A stretch of DNA of 64,000 bases from Cognatazoarcus sp050303815 (GCA_050303815.1 JBNLCM010000182.1:19284-83283), one strand, 5' to 3'. Shown: positions 26,531 through 36,201, counted from the stretch's first letter. Notes: a model not told the origin generated them from the letters alone. Numbers and translations: made by a program.

Positions 26531-27934
26531 ATGGCATTCCTATCGGATTGGCAAGGCCTGTTCTTCTGGGGCTTCCTGGTCGCCTTCGGCGCCATCATGT
26601 ATGCCGTCTCGCCGCGCGTCACGACCGAGTCGGGATTCTTTCTCGGCCACGACGACACGGGCCGGCCCGCGACACGCTGGGCGCTGATGATGAGCATATT
26701 CATCAGCTGGATCTTCGCGAAGTCGGTGACGAACGCGGCCAATCTCGGGGCCGCCTACGGCATCGTCGGGGGGCTGGCCTATGCGACGTACTGGCTGTCG
26801 ATCCCCTTTGCCGGCTGGATCATCTTCCGCCTGCGTACCCGGGACGGCGCCAGCGGGATCGTGCCCTGGCTGATCGCCCGCTACGGGCGCGCTGCGGCCC
26901 TCGCCTTCTCGGCGGCCATCCTGGTGCGACTGTTCAACGAGGTCTGGAGCAATACCGCGGTGGTTGGCGGCTACTACGGCGACGCCGGCTCACCGGCCTT
27001 CATCGGTGCCGCCCTGCTGTTTACCGCCGTTGTCCTCTTCTACAGCCTGAAGGGCGGCCTGCGCAGCTCGATCTTCACCGACGTCATCCAGGCCGTCGTG
27101 TTCGTCGTGTTCCTGGTCATGGTGCTGGCCTGGATCGTGCCAGCCCATGGGCCGGTCCGGCTCCTCAGCGAGGGCGAGCTGGCGCTCGATGCCGGCCTCG
27201 ACCTGCTCCTTGTCGCGCTGCTCCAGGTCCTGTCCTACCCTTTCCATGACCCGGTCCTGACCGACCGGGGCTTCATCACCGACGAGAAGACCATGCTGCG
27301 GGCCTTTGTCGTTGCCGGCCTGCTCGGCTTCGTCGCCATCCTCGCGTTCTCCCTGATCGGCGTGCACGCGCGGCTCGAGGCACTGCCAGGCAGTGGCAAC
27401 GTGCCGGCGGCGCTGGCCCGGGGTCTTGGCACGGCGGGCTTCTTCGCGATGATCGCGGTGATGGTCTCGTCGGCCGCGTCGACCCTGGATTCGACCTTCA
27501 CCTCCCTGTCGAAGTCCGTGGCCCGCGAGCTGCCGCTGCTCGCCGGCCTGACGCCCGCGCGCCGCGCGATCGGCATCGGCGCCGCGGCGATGATCGTCTT
27601 CGCCCTCCTCGGCAACCTGCCGATGCTGCTCGGGACGGACATCCTCAAGGCCACGACGATCAGCGGCACAATGGTCATTGGCCTGGCACCGGTCTTTCTG
27701 CTCGCCGGCCGGGTCGGCTACTCACCGCTCTCCTTCCACCTGTCCTTCTGGAGCGGCATGTTCCTTGGGGTCCTGCTGGCGACAGGCCAGATCCCCGACA
27801 GCTGGGCGCTCGGCGATGGCAAGTACGGCCTGCTGCTCGGCACCAACCTGTACGGCCTCGTGATCTGCTTCGCCGGTTTCGTGCTGCCCCTTGCGGTAGA
27901 CCGCCGTCGCCTGGCCATGGCCGCCGGCGGGTGA
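26531..27934 (+). CDS. Sodium/solute symporter (SSS family)
   Basis: 467 residues with about 12-13 hydrophobic helices in the SSS pattern, including MSIFISWIFAKSVTNAANLG near the N-terminus and YSLKGGLRSSIFTDVIQAVV in the middle. These import small solutes with sodium. The substrate is not evident; its place 11 bases after arsS suggests an arsenic or precursor compound, but this is inference from position only. It overlaps the next gene by 4 bases. Confidence 0.85.
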   Translation: MAFLSDWQGLFFWGFLVAFGAIMYAVSPRVTTESGFFLGHDDTGRPATRWALMMSIFISWIFAKSVTNAANLGAAYGIVGGLAYATYWLSIPFAGWIIFRLRTRDGASGIVPWLIARYGRAAALAFSAAILVRLFNEVWSNTAVVGGYYGDAGSPAFIGAALLFTAVVLFYSLKGGLRSSIFTDVIQAVVFVVFLVMVLAWIVPAHGPVRLLSEGELALDAGLDLLLVALLQVLSYPFHDPVLTDRGFITDEKTMLRAFVVAGLLGFVAILAFSLIGVHARLEALPGSGNVPAALARGLGTAGFFAMIAVMVSSAASTLDSTFTSLSKSVARELPLLAGLTPARRAIGIGAAAMIVFALLGNLPMLLGTDILKATTISGTMVIGLAPVFLLAGRVGYSPLSFHLSFWSGMFLGVLLATGQIPDSWALGDGKYGLLLGTNLYGLVICFAGFVLPLAVDRRRLAMAAGG

Positions 27935-28860
27935 GCACAACCGGCCGCCTCTGCCCTATCCGCTACCGCTATGGCGCGGCCGCGCTCCAGGCAGCGCCGC
28001 CATCCGAGGCCGACACGCTCTATGTGGTCGGCGGTCTCTACGGCAACCCGATCGCCCTGGACGCGCTCGACGACCTGCTCGACGAGGAGCGCGGCCCGGT
28101 CCGCGTCTGCTTCAACGGCGACTTCCACTGGTTCGACGTGGCCCGCGCCGATTTTGCCGACATCGACCGGCGGGTCGCGCGGCACGACGCCACGCTCGGC
28201 AACGTCGAGGCCGAACTGCTGCCGGGGGCGGGCGATGCGGGCTGCGGCTGCGCCTACCCCGCGTCCGTGGACGACGCCACGGTCGAACGCTCCAACGCCA
28301 TCCATGCCCGCCTCAAGGCGACCGCGCTGGCCCAGCCCGCCGTGCTCCGTCGACTCGCCGCGCTGCCGATGGTCGCCCGCTACCGCGTCGGCGGGCTGGC
28401 GGTCGGCGTCGTACATGGCGACGCCGACTCGCTGGCCGGCTGGCGCTTCGACATCGCCGCACTGGACGACCCGGCCGAGGCGGGCTGGCTGGCGGCGGCC
28501 TTCGAGGACGCCGGCGTGTCCCTCTTCGCCTCGAGCCATACCTGCCTGCCGGCGTTGCGGCAGGTCGGACCGGCACGGGCAATCATCAACAACGGCGCCG
28601 CAGGGCTGGCAAACTTCCGCGGCAACCCCGACGGCGTCGTGACGCGGATCGCCCTGCGCGAGCCGCCCCGGCCGCCGCTCTATGGCACACGGCTGGGTGG
28701 CGTCCGCGTCGACGCACTGCCGCTGCCCATCGATATCGCGCGGTGGCTACCGCGCTTTCTCGCCAGCTGGCCCGAGGGATCGGCCGCCCACACGTCCTAT
28801 CTTGGGCGTATCCTGAGCGGACCCGATCACGACATCCGCCGCGCAGGAGGCGCCCTGTGA
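27931..28860 (+). CDS. Metallophosphoesterase-like protein with altered metal-binding residues
   Basis: 309 residues from GTG 27931. The calcineurin-like fold is recognisable by the order of motifs, but the residues differ: D-x-H is GGLYGN, GD is NGDFHWFD, GNHE is GNVEAE, VVHGD is kept (VGVVHGD) and GHTH is SHTC. Two or more metal ligands are therefore missing from the first and last blocks. It may be a non-catalytic or altered family member; an ordinary phosphodiesterase is unlikely. Overlaps both neighbours by 4 bases. Confidence 0.6.
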   Translation: MSTTGRLCPIRYRYGAAALQAAPPSEADTLYVVGGLYGNPIALDALDDLLDEERGPVRVCFNGDFHWFDVARADFADIDRRVARHDATLGNVEAELLPGAGDAGCGCAYPASVDDATVERSNAIHARLKATALAQPAVLRRLAALPMVARYRVGGLAVGVVHGDADSLAGWRFDIAALDDPAEAGWLAAAFEDAGVSLFASSHTCLPALRQVGPARAIINNGAAGLANFRGNPDGVVTRIALREPPRPPLYGTRLGGVRVDALPLPIDIARWLPRFLASWPEGSAAHTSYLGRILSGPDHDIRRAGGAL

Positions 28861-29975
28861 ACGACCGACTTTCCCCCCAACCGCTTCGCCACGTGCTGTT
28901 GCTCCAGGGTGGCGGCGCGCTCGGTGCCTACCAGCTGGGCGTCATCGAAGCCCTCATTGGCGCCGGGCGCGTGCCCGAGTGGGTGGTGGGCACTTCGATC
29001 GGGGCCATCAATGGCGCGCTGCTGGCGGGCAACCAGCCCCACCGCCGTCTTGAGCGCCTGCAGGCATTCTGGTCCACCGTCTCCCGCGGCATCCCACGCG
29101 GCGACGATCCCGCCGCGGCCTCGGTGATCGGCACCTGGCAGACGCTGCAGGCGATGATCACCGGCATACCCGGTTTCTTCGCGCCGCGCCTGGGCAGCTA
29201 CTTCCCCCTGGGCCTGCGCACCGAGCCGACGGATGCCAGCTACTACGACGTCGCGCCCCTCCGGCACACACTGGAGCGCCTGGTGGATTTCGATTTTCTG
29301 GCCCATTCCCCGATCCGGCTGTCGGTCGGTGCCGTCGATGTGGAGAGCGGGCGGATGCGCTACTTCGACAGCCGGCGCGAGCGTCTCGGAGTCGAACACA
29401 TCCTCGCCAGCGGAGCCCTGCCGCCGGCCTTTCCCGCGGTGGAGATCGAAGGCAGGCACTACTGGGACGGCGGCCTGTTCTCGAACACCCCGCTGGAGTA
29501 TGTCCTGAGCGAGCGGCCCCGGCGCGACTCGCTGTGTTTCCTCGCCACGCTCTGGCCGGCCACCGGTGACGCGCCGGACAACCTGCGCGACGTCCTCGAG
29601 CGAAGCAAGGACATCCAGTTCGCGTCCCGCAGTGAGACCCTGCTCGCGATGGAGGCCGAACTGCAGGCCCTGCGCGCCGCCATCGCGACGCTCGCCGAGC
29701 GGGTGCCCGACGGTGGGATGGACGATGCCGCCCGGCAGGCGGCCGCCCTCGGCTGCGACAGCGTCTACCACGTCGTCCGGCTCGGCGCCCCGCACCTGCC
29801 CGGCGAAGACCAGTACAAGGACATCGAGTTCGTCCCCGAGCGGGTGGCGAAGCGGGCCCAAGCGGGATTCGACGACACGACTGCAGCGCTGGAATCCGCC
29901 CACTGGGCCAACGCCGACACGACCCGCCGCGGCTTGATCGTGCACGGCTGCAGCCGCGCCCGGGTGACCGCCTGA
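28857..29975 (+). CDS. Patatin-like phospholipase
   Basis: 372 residues from GTG 28857, overlapping the previous stop. It has the oxyanion hole GGGALGAYQLGV, the nucleophile elbow GTSIGAING (G-x-S-x-G) and the dyad Asp in YWDGGLFSNTPL, so the Ser-Asp dyad is complete. The extended C-terminal region (from about residue 220) is of the DUF3734 type. It likely hydrolyses acyl esters of membrane lipids or poly-hydroxyalkanoate-related substrates. Fourth gene of the arsS run. Confidence 0.85.
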   Translation: MNDRLSPQPLRHVLLLQGGGALGAYQLGVIEALIGAGRVPEWVVGTSIGAINGALLAGNQPHRRLERLQAFWSTVSRGIPRGDDPAAASVIGTWQTLQAMITGIPGFFAPRLGSYFPLGLRTEPTDASYYDVAPLRHTLERLVDFDFLAHSPIRLSVGAVDVESGRMRYFDSRRERLGVEHILASGALPPAFPAVEIEGRHYWDGGLFSNTPLEYVLSERPRRDSLCFLATLWPATGDAPDNLRDVLERSKDIQFASRSETLLAMEAELQALRAAIATLAERVPDGGMDDAARQAAALGCDSVYHVVRLGAPHLPGEDQYKDIEFVPERVAKRAQAGFDDTTAALESAHWANADTTRRGLIVHGCSRARVTA

Positions 29976-31138
29976 GCGCCAGCGCAAGCGGCGCCCGCCG
30001 CTGGCTCGGCACCTGGCTCCTGGCGCTTGCCGCGGGCCTTGCGCGCGCAGACGCCTTGGTGCTCCCCGCCACGCCGCGTTCACTGGCCCCTGCTGGCGAC
30101 GGCGTTGCCGTGCTGCTCGACAACGGGCAGGCGCTGCTGACCGACGCGACCACCTCGGCGCCGCTGGGGAACGGAATTGCCCCGGACGGCCCTTGGGTCC
30201 GCTGCCAGCCGGACTGGCTGGGCCTCGACAGCGGCGGGCACCTCGTTGCCGTCGGTGGGCCCGCTGCGCGACGGATGTCGCTCGCACCACGCCTCGCCCC
30301 GCACACCGGCATCGCCTGCGCGCAGGATGCGGCGTGGGCGATCACGCCGGAGGGCGAGCTCGTGCGCTTCGCGCGGGGCGCCCGCGGCTGGGCCGCCACC
30401 GGGCAAGCCCGCCACGATGCCCTCGTCGATGGCCATCCGGTGCTGGCCCACGGCGCCCTGTGGGTGCTCGCCCGCGCCAGCGACGCCCGCTATCGACATG
30501 GCATCCTGGGTGACCGCAGCGAGGCGACCGCCCTGCTGCGGCTGGACCCTGCAAGCCTTACCTCCAGGGGCGAATTGAGCCTGCCCGCCGACCAGGTCTT
30601 CGAGGACCTGACGGTCAGGGTGGCAAAGGCCGATGGCCGCGATATGCTGGCCGTCGTTCGCGCATCACCGGACGGGGGCGCCGCGCTGGCGCTGGTGGCC
30701 CCAGAGGCCGATCCGCCCGCTTTCGTGGCGACGGGGCCCGACTTCGGCCGGCCCCATCGGTGGCTCAACCCGGTGATCTCCGGACATGCCCTCTACGCCG
30801 TTCATACGCCGCATATCGGCGGCACCCTCCACCGCTACCGGCTCGAGAACGACCGGCTGAACGCATCGCCGATGGCCGACGGCGTCTCCAACCATGGCAT
30901 CGGAGAGCGCTTGCTGGACATCGCGGCGGTCATCCCCATGCCCGGCCACGACGCCGTGATCCTGCCCGACGCGAGCCGGACGGCCCTGCTGCACTATCGC
31001 TGCGCCGAGCGCTGCGAACGGGTGGCACGGCACCCCCTGGCGGGGAAGATATCGACGAACCTGCTCCATCACGATGGCGCCCTCTGGATCGGCGACGACG
31101 GCGCTCGCCTACACCGGATTCCTCTGGCGAGCCCCTAG
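29972..31138 (+). CDS. Exported protein of unknown function, probable CTG start
   Basis: In-frame upstream of the TTG at 30056 lies a good signal peptide (SASGARRWLGTWLLALAAGLARA, cleavage after ARA). The only start codon upstream that overlaps the patatin stop is CTG at 29972 (CTGA), giving 388 residues. A start at TTG 30056 would delete the signal peptide. The mature part has repeated short strands (for example DALVDGHPVLAHGALWVLA and HDGALWIGDDGARLHRI), suggesting a beta-propeller, but no family is recognised. Its stop overlaps the hemerythrin stop on the other strand by 4 bases. Confidence 0.55.
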   Translation: MSASASGARRWLGTWLLALAAGLARADALVLPATPRSLAPAGDGVAVLLDNGQALLTDATTSAPLGNGIAPDGPWVRCQPDWLGLDSGGHLVAVGGPAARRMSLAPRLAPHTGIACAQDAAWAITPEGELVRFARGARGWAATGQARHDALVDGHPVLAHGALWVLARASDARYRHGILGDRSEATALLRLDPASLTSRGELSLPADQVFEDLTVRVAKADGRDMLAVVRASPDGGAALALVAPEADPPAFVATGPDFGRPHRWLNPVISGHALYAVHTPHIGGTLHRYRLENDRLNASPMADGVSNHGIGERLLDIAAVIPMPGHDAVILPDASRTALLHYRCAERCERVARHPLAGKISTNLLHHDGALWIGDDGARLHRIPLASP

Positions 31139-31578
31139 CCCCGGCCTTCGCTCACCAGCTCGCCCCGCACGAAGCGCCCGAAGCGGACGTCGGAATTCAT
31201 GATGTGGCCGATCAGCCAGTCGTGGAGAAAGCGGGTCAGCCCCTCGAGATCGAGGGCCAGCCCGCGATTGATGCCGGCGCGCAGCGCCTCGACCCGCTCG
31301 CTGAAGGCGCGATGCTGGGCCAGGTGGGCCTTGGCGTCGAAGGCGCGCTCCCGCAGGTAGCCACTTCGCAACATCAGGCCCTCTTCGGTCTCGAAGTGGT
31401 ACAGGGCGTAGCCAAGCAGGTCGCGCGTAATGCGCTCGGCCGTCTCATCGCCCGCCTGCGCGGGCAGGAGAACGATAATCTCGTTGAGCGTATTGACCAA
31501 TACCCGATGCTGGCGGTCGATTTCCTCGACGCCGGTCAGCATCGCGTCGGACCATCGAATGGGCTCGAGCTTCTGCAT
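31135..31578 (-). CDS. Bacteriohemerythrin
   Basis: 147 residues from ATG 31578. The di-iron ligands are present in order: HRVLVNTLNEI (His with Glu three helical turns on), HFETEE, HLAQH and HDWLIGHIMNSD. Such proteins bind or sense oxygen, supplying or storing it. No signal peptide, so cytoplasmic. It converges on the preceding gene, so it is not part of the arsS operon. The 177 bases upstream hold no gene. Confidence 0.88.
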   Translation of the reverse strand: MQKLEPIRWSDAMLTGVEEIDRQHRVLVNTLNEIIVLLPAQAGDETAERITRDLLGYALYHFETEEGLMLRSGYLRERAFDAKAHLAQHRAFSERVEALRAGINRGLALDLEGLTRFLHDWLIGHIMNSDVRFGRFVRGELVSEGRG

Positions 31579-31755
31579 CGCGCTCCGGAACAGGGTGGCG
31601 GACGGATCCGCCCTCCGGCGGGAGGCCGGAGGAAGGAGCATCATACGCCATTGGGCATATCTGTCGCGGTGCCTCCGTATCGCGAGGCAAATGGGCGCCC
31701 GAGGGTCATTCCCGACCCGCGGACGCCCGCACGAAGCCTTCCCTTTCGGGATGCA

Positions 31756-33516
31756 TCAGTGGCCGTCGCACGCCTCAAGGAAACTCAGCAGCTCCTCGCG
31801 CAGAGCATAGTAGTCCGGATGCTCGAGCAGCATCTTGCGGGTCCGCGGACGTGGCAGGTCGATCGTCAGCACCTTGCCCACCCGTGCCCGCGGGCCGTTG
31901 GTCATCATGACCACGCGGTCCGCCAGCAGGATGGCTTCATCCACGTCATGGGTGACCATCATGGCGGTCAGCTCCGATCGGCTCCAGACCTCCATCAGCA
32001 CCTCCTGGAGATCCCAGCGGGTCAGCGAATCGAGCATGCCGAAGGGCTCGTCCAGAAGGAGCATCTTCGGTGACAGGGCAAAGGCCCGCGCGATGCCGAC
32101 CCGCTGCTTCATGCCGTTGGAGAGGTCGTGGGCCTTCTTGTCGGCCGCGTCGGCCAGTCCGACGCGGGCCAGGTAATGCTCGACGATGGCTTGCCGCTCG
32201 GCCTTCGTCGCATGCGGGTAGACCTGCTCCACGCCCAGCCCGACGTTTTCGCGCGCGGACAGCCACGGCACGAGGCTCGGCGCCTGGAAAACGATGCCGC
32301 GATCCGGTCCGGCGGTGGCCACCTCCCGGCCATCGAGGATGATGCCGCCCGAGCTGACGTCGTTCAGGCCGGCCATCATCGACAGCACCGTAGACTTGCC
32401 GCAGCCCGAGTGCCCGATGACCGAGATGAATTCGCCCTTGCGGATCCACAGGTCGAAGTCCTCGACGACCGTCACCGACCCCTTCTTGGTCGGATAGACC
32501 TTGCACACCTTGGAGAACTCGACATAGCGCGCCGGATCGGCCGCCTGCGTGCTCACCTCGCCGGGCCGGGCGGGCCGGGCGTGCCGGGCCTGGAACTCGC
32601 TGCTGGTGTTCGGCAACACGTTGGGCAGCGCCAGCACCTTGGCCGCGCTCTCGCTCTCGGCCATGCCCACCTGCATCAGGTAATTCGTCACCTCCTTGCG
32701 GATACGCTTGAACTCGGGCGAATGGTTCATCTCGGTGCGATCCCTCGGGCGCGGGATCTTCACCTCGAACTCAGGGCCCAGGGTGGCGCCGGGCCCCGGA
32801 TTGAGCGGGATGATCCGGTCGGCCATGATGATGGCCTCGTCCACATCGTTGGTGATCAGGACAACCGTCTTCTTCTCCTGCTCCCAGATCTGGAGGATCT
32901 CGTCCTGCAGGTTGGCGCGGGTCAGGGCATCCAGCGCAGAGAGCGGCTCGTCGAGCAGCAGGATCTCCGGGCTCGCCGCCAGCGCCCGCGCCACCGAGAC
33001 ACGCTGGCGCATGCCGCCGGACAGCTCGGAGGGCCGCTTCTCGAGCGCGGGGGTCAGGTTCACCATTTCCACGTACTTCTCGACGCGCGCCGCCCGCTCC
33101 GCCTTCGAGAGGTCGGAGCACACCTGATCCACCGCCAGGGCGACGTTCTGCCGAACAGTCATCCACGGCATCAGCGAGTAGCTCTGGAACACCACACCGC
33201 GATCGGGCCCCGGTTCGGTCACGACCTGCCCCTTGACCCGCACGGCACCCGCATCGGCCTGGATCAAGCCGGCAATCAGGGAGATCAGCGTCGTCTTACC
33301 GCTGCCCGAGAACCCGACGATGGCGACGAACTCGCCCTCGCGGATCGTCAGGTTGATGTCCTTCAACACCCGCGTCGCGTGGGCTCCGTTCCCATAGGAC
33401 TTGGACAGATTCTCCAGTTCCAGGAAGGGCTTGTCGGCCAGGCGGATGGGCGGCGTGCCGGTCTCCGCGCCGGTCGGCGCTTCGGTCTGTTTCAGCATGG
33501 CTGCAGCCATCGTCAT
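31756..33516 (-). CDS. Nitrate/nitrite ABC transporter, two ATPase domains in one chain (NrtC/NrtD fusion)
   Basis: 586 residues from ATG 33516, 7 bases after the nrtB stop, with GAGGAGG upstream. Two complete ATPase halves: Walker A GFSGSGKTTL and LSGGMRQRVSVARAL, then GHSGCGKSTVL and LSNGMKQRVGIARAF; both keep Walker B (LLLDEPLSALD, LLLDEPFGMLD). A 60-residue linker (about residue 300-360) joins them. It lacks the NrtA-like substrate domain of cyanobacterial NrtC, so this is a NrtD-NrtD-like tandem rather than the classical pair. Confidence 0.9.
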   Translation of the reverse strand: MTMAAAMLKQTEAPTGAETGTPPIRLADKPFLELENLSKSYGNGAHATRVLKDINLTIREGEFVAIVGFSGSGKTTLISLIAGLIQADAGAVRVKGQVVTEPGPDRGVVFQSYSLMPWMTVRQNVALAVDQVCSDLSKAERAARVEKYVEMVNLTPALEKRPSELSGGMRQRVSVARALAASPEILLLDEPLSALDALTRANLQDEILQIWEQEKKTVVLITNDVDEAIIMADRIIPLNPGPGATLGPEFEVKIPRPRDRTEMNHSPEFKRIRKEVTNYLMQVGMAESESAAKVLALPNVLPNTSSEFQARHARPARPGEVSTQAADPARYVEFSKVCKVYPTKKGSVTVVEDFDLWIRKGEFISVIGHSGCGKSTVLSMMAGLNDVSSGGIILDGREVATAGPDRGIVFQAPSLVPWLSARENVGLGVEQVYPHATKAERQAIVEHYLARVGLADAADKKAHDLSNGMKQRVGIARAFALSPKMLLLDEPFGMLDSLTRWDLQEVLMEVWSRSELTAMMVTHDVDEAILLADRVVMMTNGPRARVGKVLTIDLPRPRTRKMLLEHPDYYALREELLSFLEACDGH

Positions 33517-33523
33517 ACCCTCC

Positions 33524-34540
33524 TCAATGGCCTGTATCACCAAAACTCACCAGCTGCTGCAGGGTGTTCATGATCCGGTCGAGCAGGAAGCCGACGAAGC
33601 CGATCGTGAATACCGCCACCATGATCCGGCCCAGCGAGTGGGAACTGCCGTTCTGGAATTCGTCCCACACGAATTTCCCGAGCCCCGGGTTCTGCGCCAG
33701 CATCTCGGCCGCGATCAACACCATCCAGCCCACCCCCAGCGACAGGCGAAGACCGGTGAAGATCAGCTTCAGCGAGCTCGGCAGCACGATCTTCGTCACC
33801 TGGGTCCACCAGGTCAGGCGAAGCACCTTGGAAACATTGATCAGGTCCTTGTCGATCGACGCGACCCCCACCGCGGTGTTGATCAGCGTCGGCCACAGGG
33901 AGCACAGCGTCACCGTCACGGCCGAGACGATGAAGCTCTTCTCGAACATCGGGTCGTTGCTGACATAGACCGCGCTGACGACCAGCGTGACGATCGGCAG
34001 CCAGGCCAGCGGCGACACCGGCCGGAAGATCTGGATCAGCGGGTTGAGGGCAATCTGGAATGTCCTAGAGAGCCCGCACAGGATGCCGAGCGGAATCGCC
34101 ACCAGGGTGCCGATCGCAAAGCCGGTGAACACGGTGTAGAGGCTCGTGACGATCTGATCCAGGTAGGTCGGCTTGCCGGTCCAGGGACGGATCGTGACGT
34201 CGGCCTTCGGGTCCTCCGCCAGTTTCCTGACGTTGCGTGCCTCCTGGCGCTCGTAGAAGGCCTCCGCCTTGGCGCGCTCCGCGTGATGCTCGTCGATCAG
34301 GCCGAGCGCTTCTTCCCACACCTGGGCCGGTCCGGGAATGGCGCCGAGGCTGGTCTGCACGCCCGAGGCGAGCACGCCCCACAGGCCGAGGAAGACGGCC
34401 AGGGCCAGCAAGGGGACACCGATCTGGCGCAGGATGTCCCTGAACTGCTCCTTGGGATCCTCACCGGCGGCGAGCCGCACGAAAGGGACGAACCAGGTGA
34501 ATCCGGTCCGCGTCAGAAAGTTTGCCGTCGCGTTCAACAT
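33524..34540 (-). CDS. nrtB: Nitrate transporter permease
   Basis: 338 residues from ATG 34540, preceded by GGAGGTG. Membrane helices of the NrtB/SsuC type with the EAA-like loop VLRLTWWTQVTKIVLPSSLKLIFTGLR (positions about 245-270) that contacts the ATPases. The N-terminal extension includes a charged loop (HHAERAKAEAFYERQEARN, about 90-110). Second gene of the nrt operon. Confidence 0.9.
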   Translation of the reverse strand: MLNATANFLTRTGFTWFVPFVRLAAGEDPKEQFRDILRQIGVPLLALAVFLGLWGVLASGVQTSLGAIPGPAQVWEEALGLIDEHHAERAKAEAFYERQEARNVRKLAEDPKADVTIRPWTGKPTYLDQIVTSLYTVFTGFAIGTLVAIPLGILCGLSRTFQIALNPLIQIFRPVSPLAWLPIVTLVVSAVYVSNDPMFEKSFIVSAVTVTLCSLWPTLINTAVGVASIDKDLINVSKVLRLTWWTQVTKIVLPSSLKLIFTGLRLSLGVGWMVLIAAEMLAQNPGLGKFVWDEFQNGSSHSLGRIMVAVFTIGFVGFLLDRIMNTLQQLVSFGDTGH

Positions 34541-34609
34541 GGCGACACCTCCATGAAAATTGGGCTCAACCGGGGCCGCCCCGGACGGGGCGGCCACCGA
34601 CCTTCCGGA

Positions 34610-36007
34610 TTACTTGACGACGTCCTTGCCCTTGAGGCCGATCTTCAGGCTGTCGATGTAGGCGTTCGGCTTCGTACCGTCATAGGTGATGCCGTCGATG
34701 AAGGCGCTGGTCGCCGGCTTGAAGCCTGTCTCGGTGGCGAAGTCCGGGAAATCGGATGCCTTCAGCTTGCCTTCCGCGATCAGCGCCTTGGCGGCCTCGG
34801 CATAGATGTCCGGGCGATAGACCTTCTTGGCGGTCTCCATGTACCAGCTATCCGGCTTGAACTCGGAGATCTGGCCCCAGCGGCGCATCTGGGTCAGGTA
34901 CCAGATGGCATCCGAGTAGTACGGGTAGGTCGCGTGGTAGCGGAAGAAGACGTTGAAGTCGGGCACCTGACGCACGTCCCCTTTCTCGTACTCGAAGGTG
35001 CCGGTCATGCTGTTGGCGATGACCTTGTAGTCCGCGCCGACGTAGTTGGAGGCGGAGATGATCCTGGCCGCCTCCTTGCGGTTCTTGTCGTTCTCGGCGT
35101 CGAGCCAGTGGGCAGCGCGGATCAGGGCCTTGACGACGAGCTTGTGGGTGACCGGATACTTGTCGTTCCAGGCCTGGGTCACGCCGAAGACCTTCTCCGG
35201 GTTGTCCTTCCAGATTTCGTAGTCGGTGATGACCGGCGCGCCGATGCCCTTGAATACCGCCTGCTGGTTCCACGGCTCGCCGACGCAGTAGCCATTGATC
35301 GTGCCCGCCTCCATCGTCGCCGGCATCTGGGGCGGCGGCGTCACCGAGAGCAGCACGTCGGCACTGATGGTGCCGGCCGTGTCACCCTTGTGTGGCGCGT
35401 AGTAGCCCGGGTTCATGCCCCCCGACGCAAGCCAGTAGCGCAGCTCATAGTTGTGGGTCGACACCGGAAAAACCATGCCCATCTTGAAGGGCTTGCCTTC
35501 CTTCCTGTAGTCATCGACCACGGCCTTCAGATAGTCGGCCTTGATCGGATGCACCGGCTTGCCGTCGGCCTGCTTCGGCAGCTTGGTCTTGAGCTTCTCC
35601 ATCACCTCGTTCGACACGGTGATGCCATTGCCGTTGAGATCCATCGAGAACGCGGTAATCACGTCCGCCTTGGTGCCGTAGCCGATGGTCGCGCCAAGCG
35701 GCTGGCCTGCCAGCATGTGGGCGCCATCCAGTTCGCCGGAGATGACACGGTCGAGCAGGACCTTCCAGTTCGCCTGGGCTTCGAGCGTGACGTACAGGCC
35801 TTCTTCCTCGAAGAAGCCCTTTTCGTAGGCGATGGCCAGCGGGGCCATGTCGGTCAGCTTGATGAATCCGAACTTCAGATCCGGCTTCTCGGGGTCCTCG
35901 AGCGCCATGGCCGAGCTGCCGGCCAACAGGACGGATGCGAACAGTGCGCCGCGAACGAGCCGCGACAGGCTGCCGGCGGCGGAGAGGGGGGTGCAATCCA
36001 GTTTCAT
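34610..36007 (-). CDS. nrtA: Nitrate-binding protein
   Basis: 465 residues from ATG 36007 (MKLDCTPLSAAG), with GGAG 9 bases upstream; ATG 36022 would add 5 residues. A signal peptide ends near LLAGSSAMALE. The NrtA signature residues are present: FGFIKLTDMAPLAIAYEKGFF, LDGAHMLAGQPLGATIGYG and YCVGEPWNQQAVFKG. It binds nitrate in the periplasm for NrtB. First gene of the operon. Confidence 0.92.
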   Translation of the reverse strand: MKLDCTPLSAAGSLSRLVRGALFASVLLAGSSAMALEDPEKPDLKFGFIKLTDMAPLAIAYEKGFFEEEGLYVTLEAQANWKVLLDRVISGELDGAHMLAGQPLGATIGYGTKADVITAFSMDLNGNGITVSNEVMEKLKTKLPKQADGKPVHPIKADYLKAVVDDYRKEGKPFKMGMVFPVSTHNYELRYWLASGGMNPGYYAPHKGDTAGTISADVLLSVTPPPQMPATMEAGTINGYCVGEPWNQQAVFKGIGAPVITDYEIWKDNPEKVFGVTQAWNDKYPVTHKLVVKALIRAAHWLDAENDKNRKEAARIISASNYVGADYKVIANSMTGTFEYEKGDVRQVPDFNVFFRYHATYPYYSDAIWYLTQMRRWGQISEFKPDSWYMETAKKVYRPDIYAEAAKALIAEGKLKASDFPDFATETGFKPATSAFIDGITYDGTKPNAYIDSLKIGLKGKDVVK

Positions 36008-36054
36008 CTGCAGGGACTCCATTCAGTAACAGCAATCTCTTCTGGCGACCGCCC

Positions 36055-36102
36055 AAAAAGAAACGCCCACCTGCACGATCCGCGGATCGCGCTGGGTGGA
36101 CG
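36055..36102 (-). terminator. Intrinsic-terminator-like hairpin in the nrtA leader
   Basis: On the minus strand CGTCCACCCAGCGCGATCC pairs with GGATCGTGCAGGTGGGCG, then comes TTTCTTTTT. It stands between the sigma-54 promoter and the nrtA start, so the leader (about 180 bases) should terminate unless something prevents it. This layout resembles the nasF-type leaders controlled by nitrate-responsive antitermination; no ANTAR protein is in the window. Confidence 0.65.
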
Positions 36103-36201
36103 TCGTTGTCCGGGACGGCCCCTTCTGGACCTGGGTGTCATGCCTGCGAGCGTCGCGACCGCCATTGGCCGCAGGCGCCATGCAGTGCCTGAGGCTCTAT
36201 T

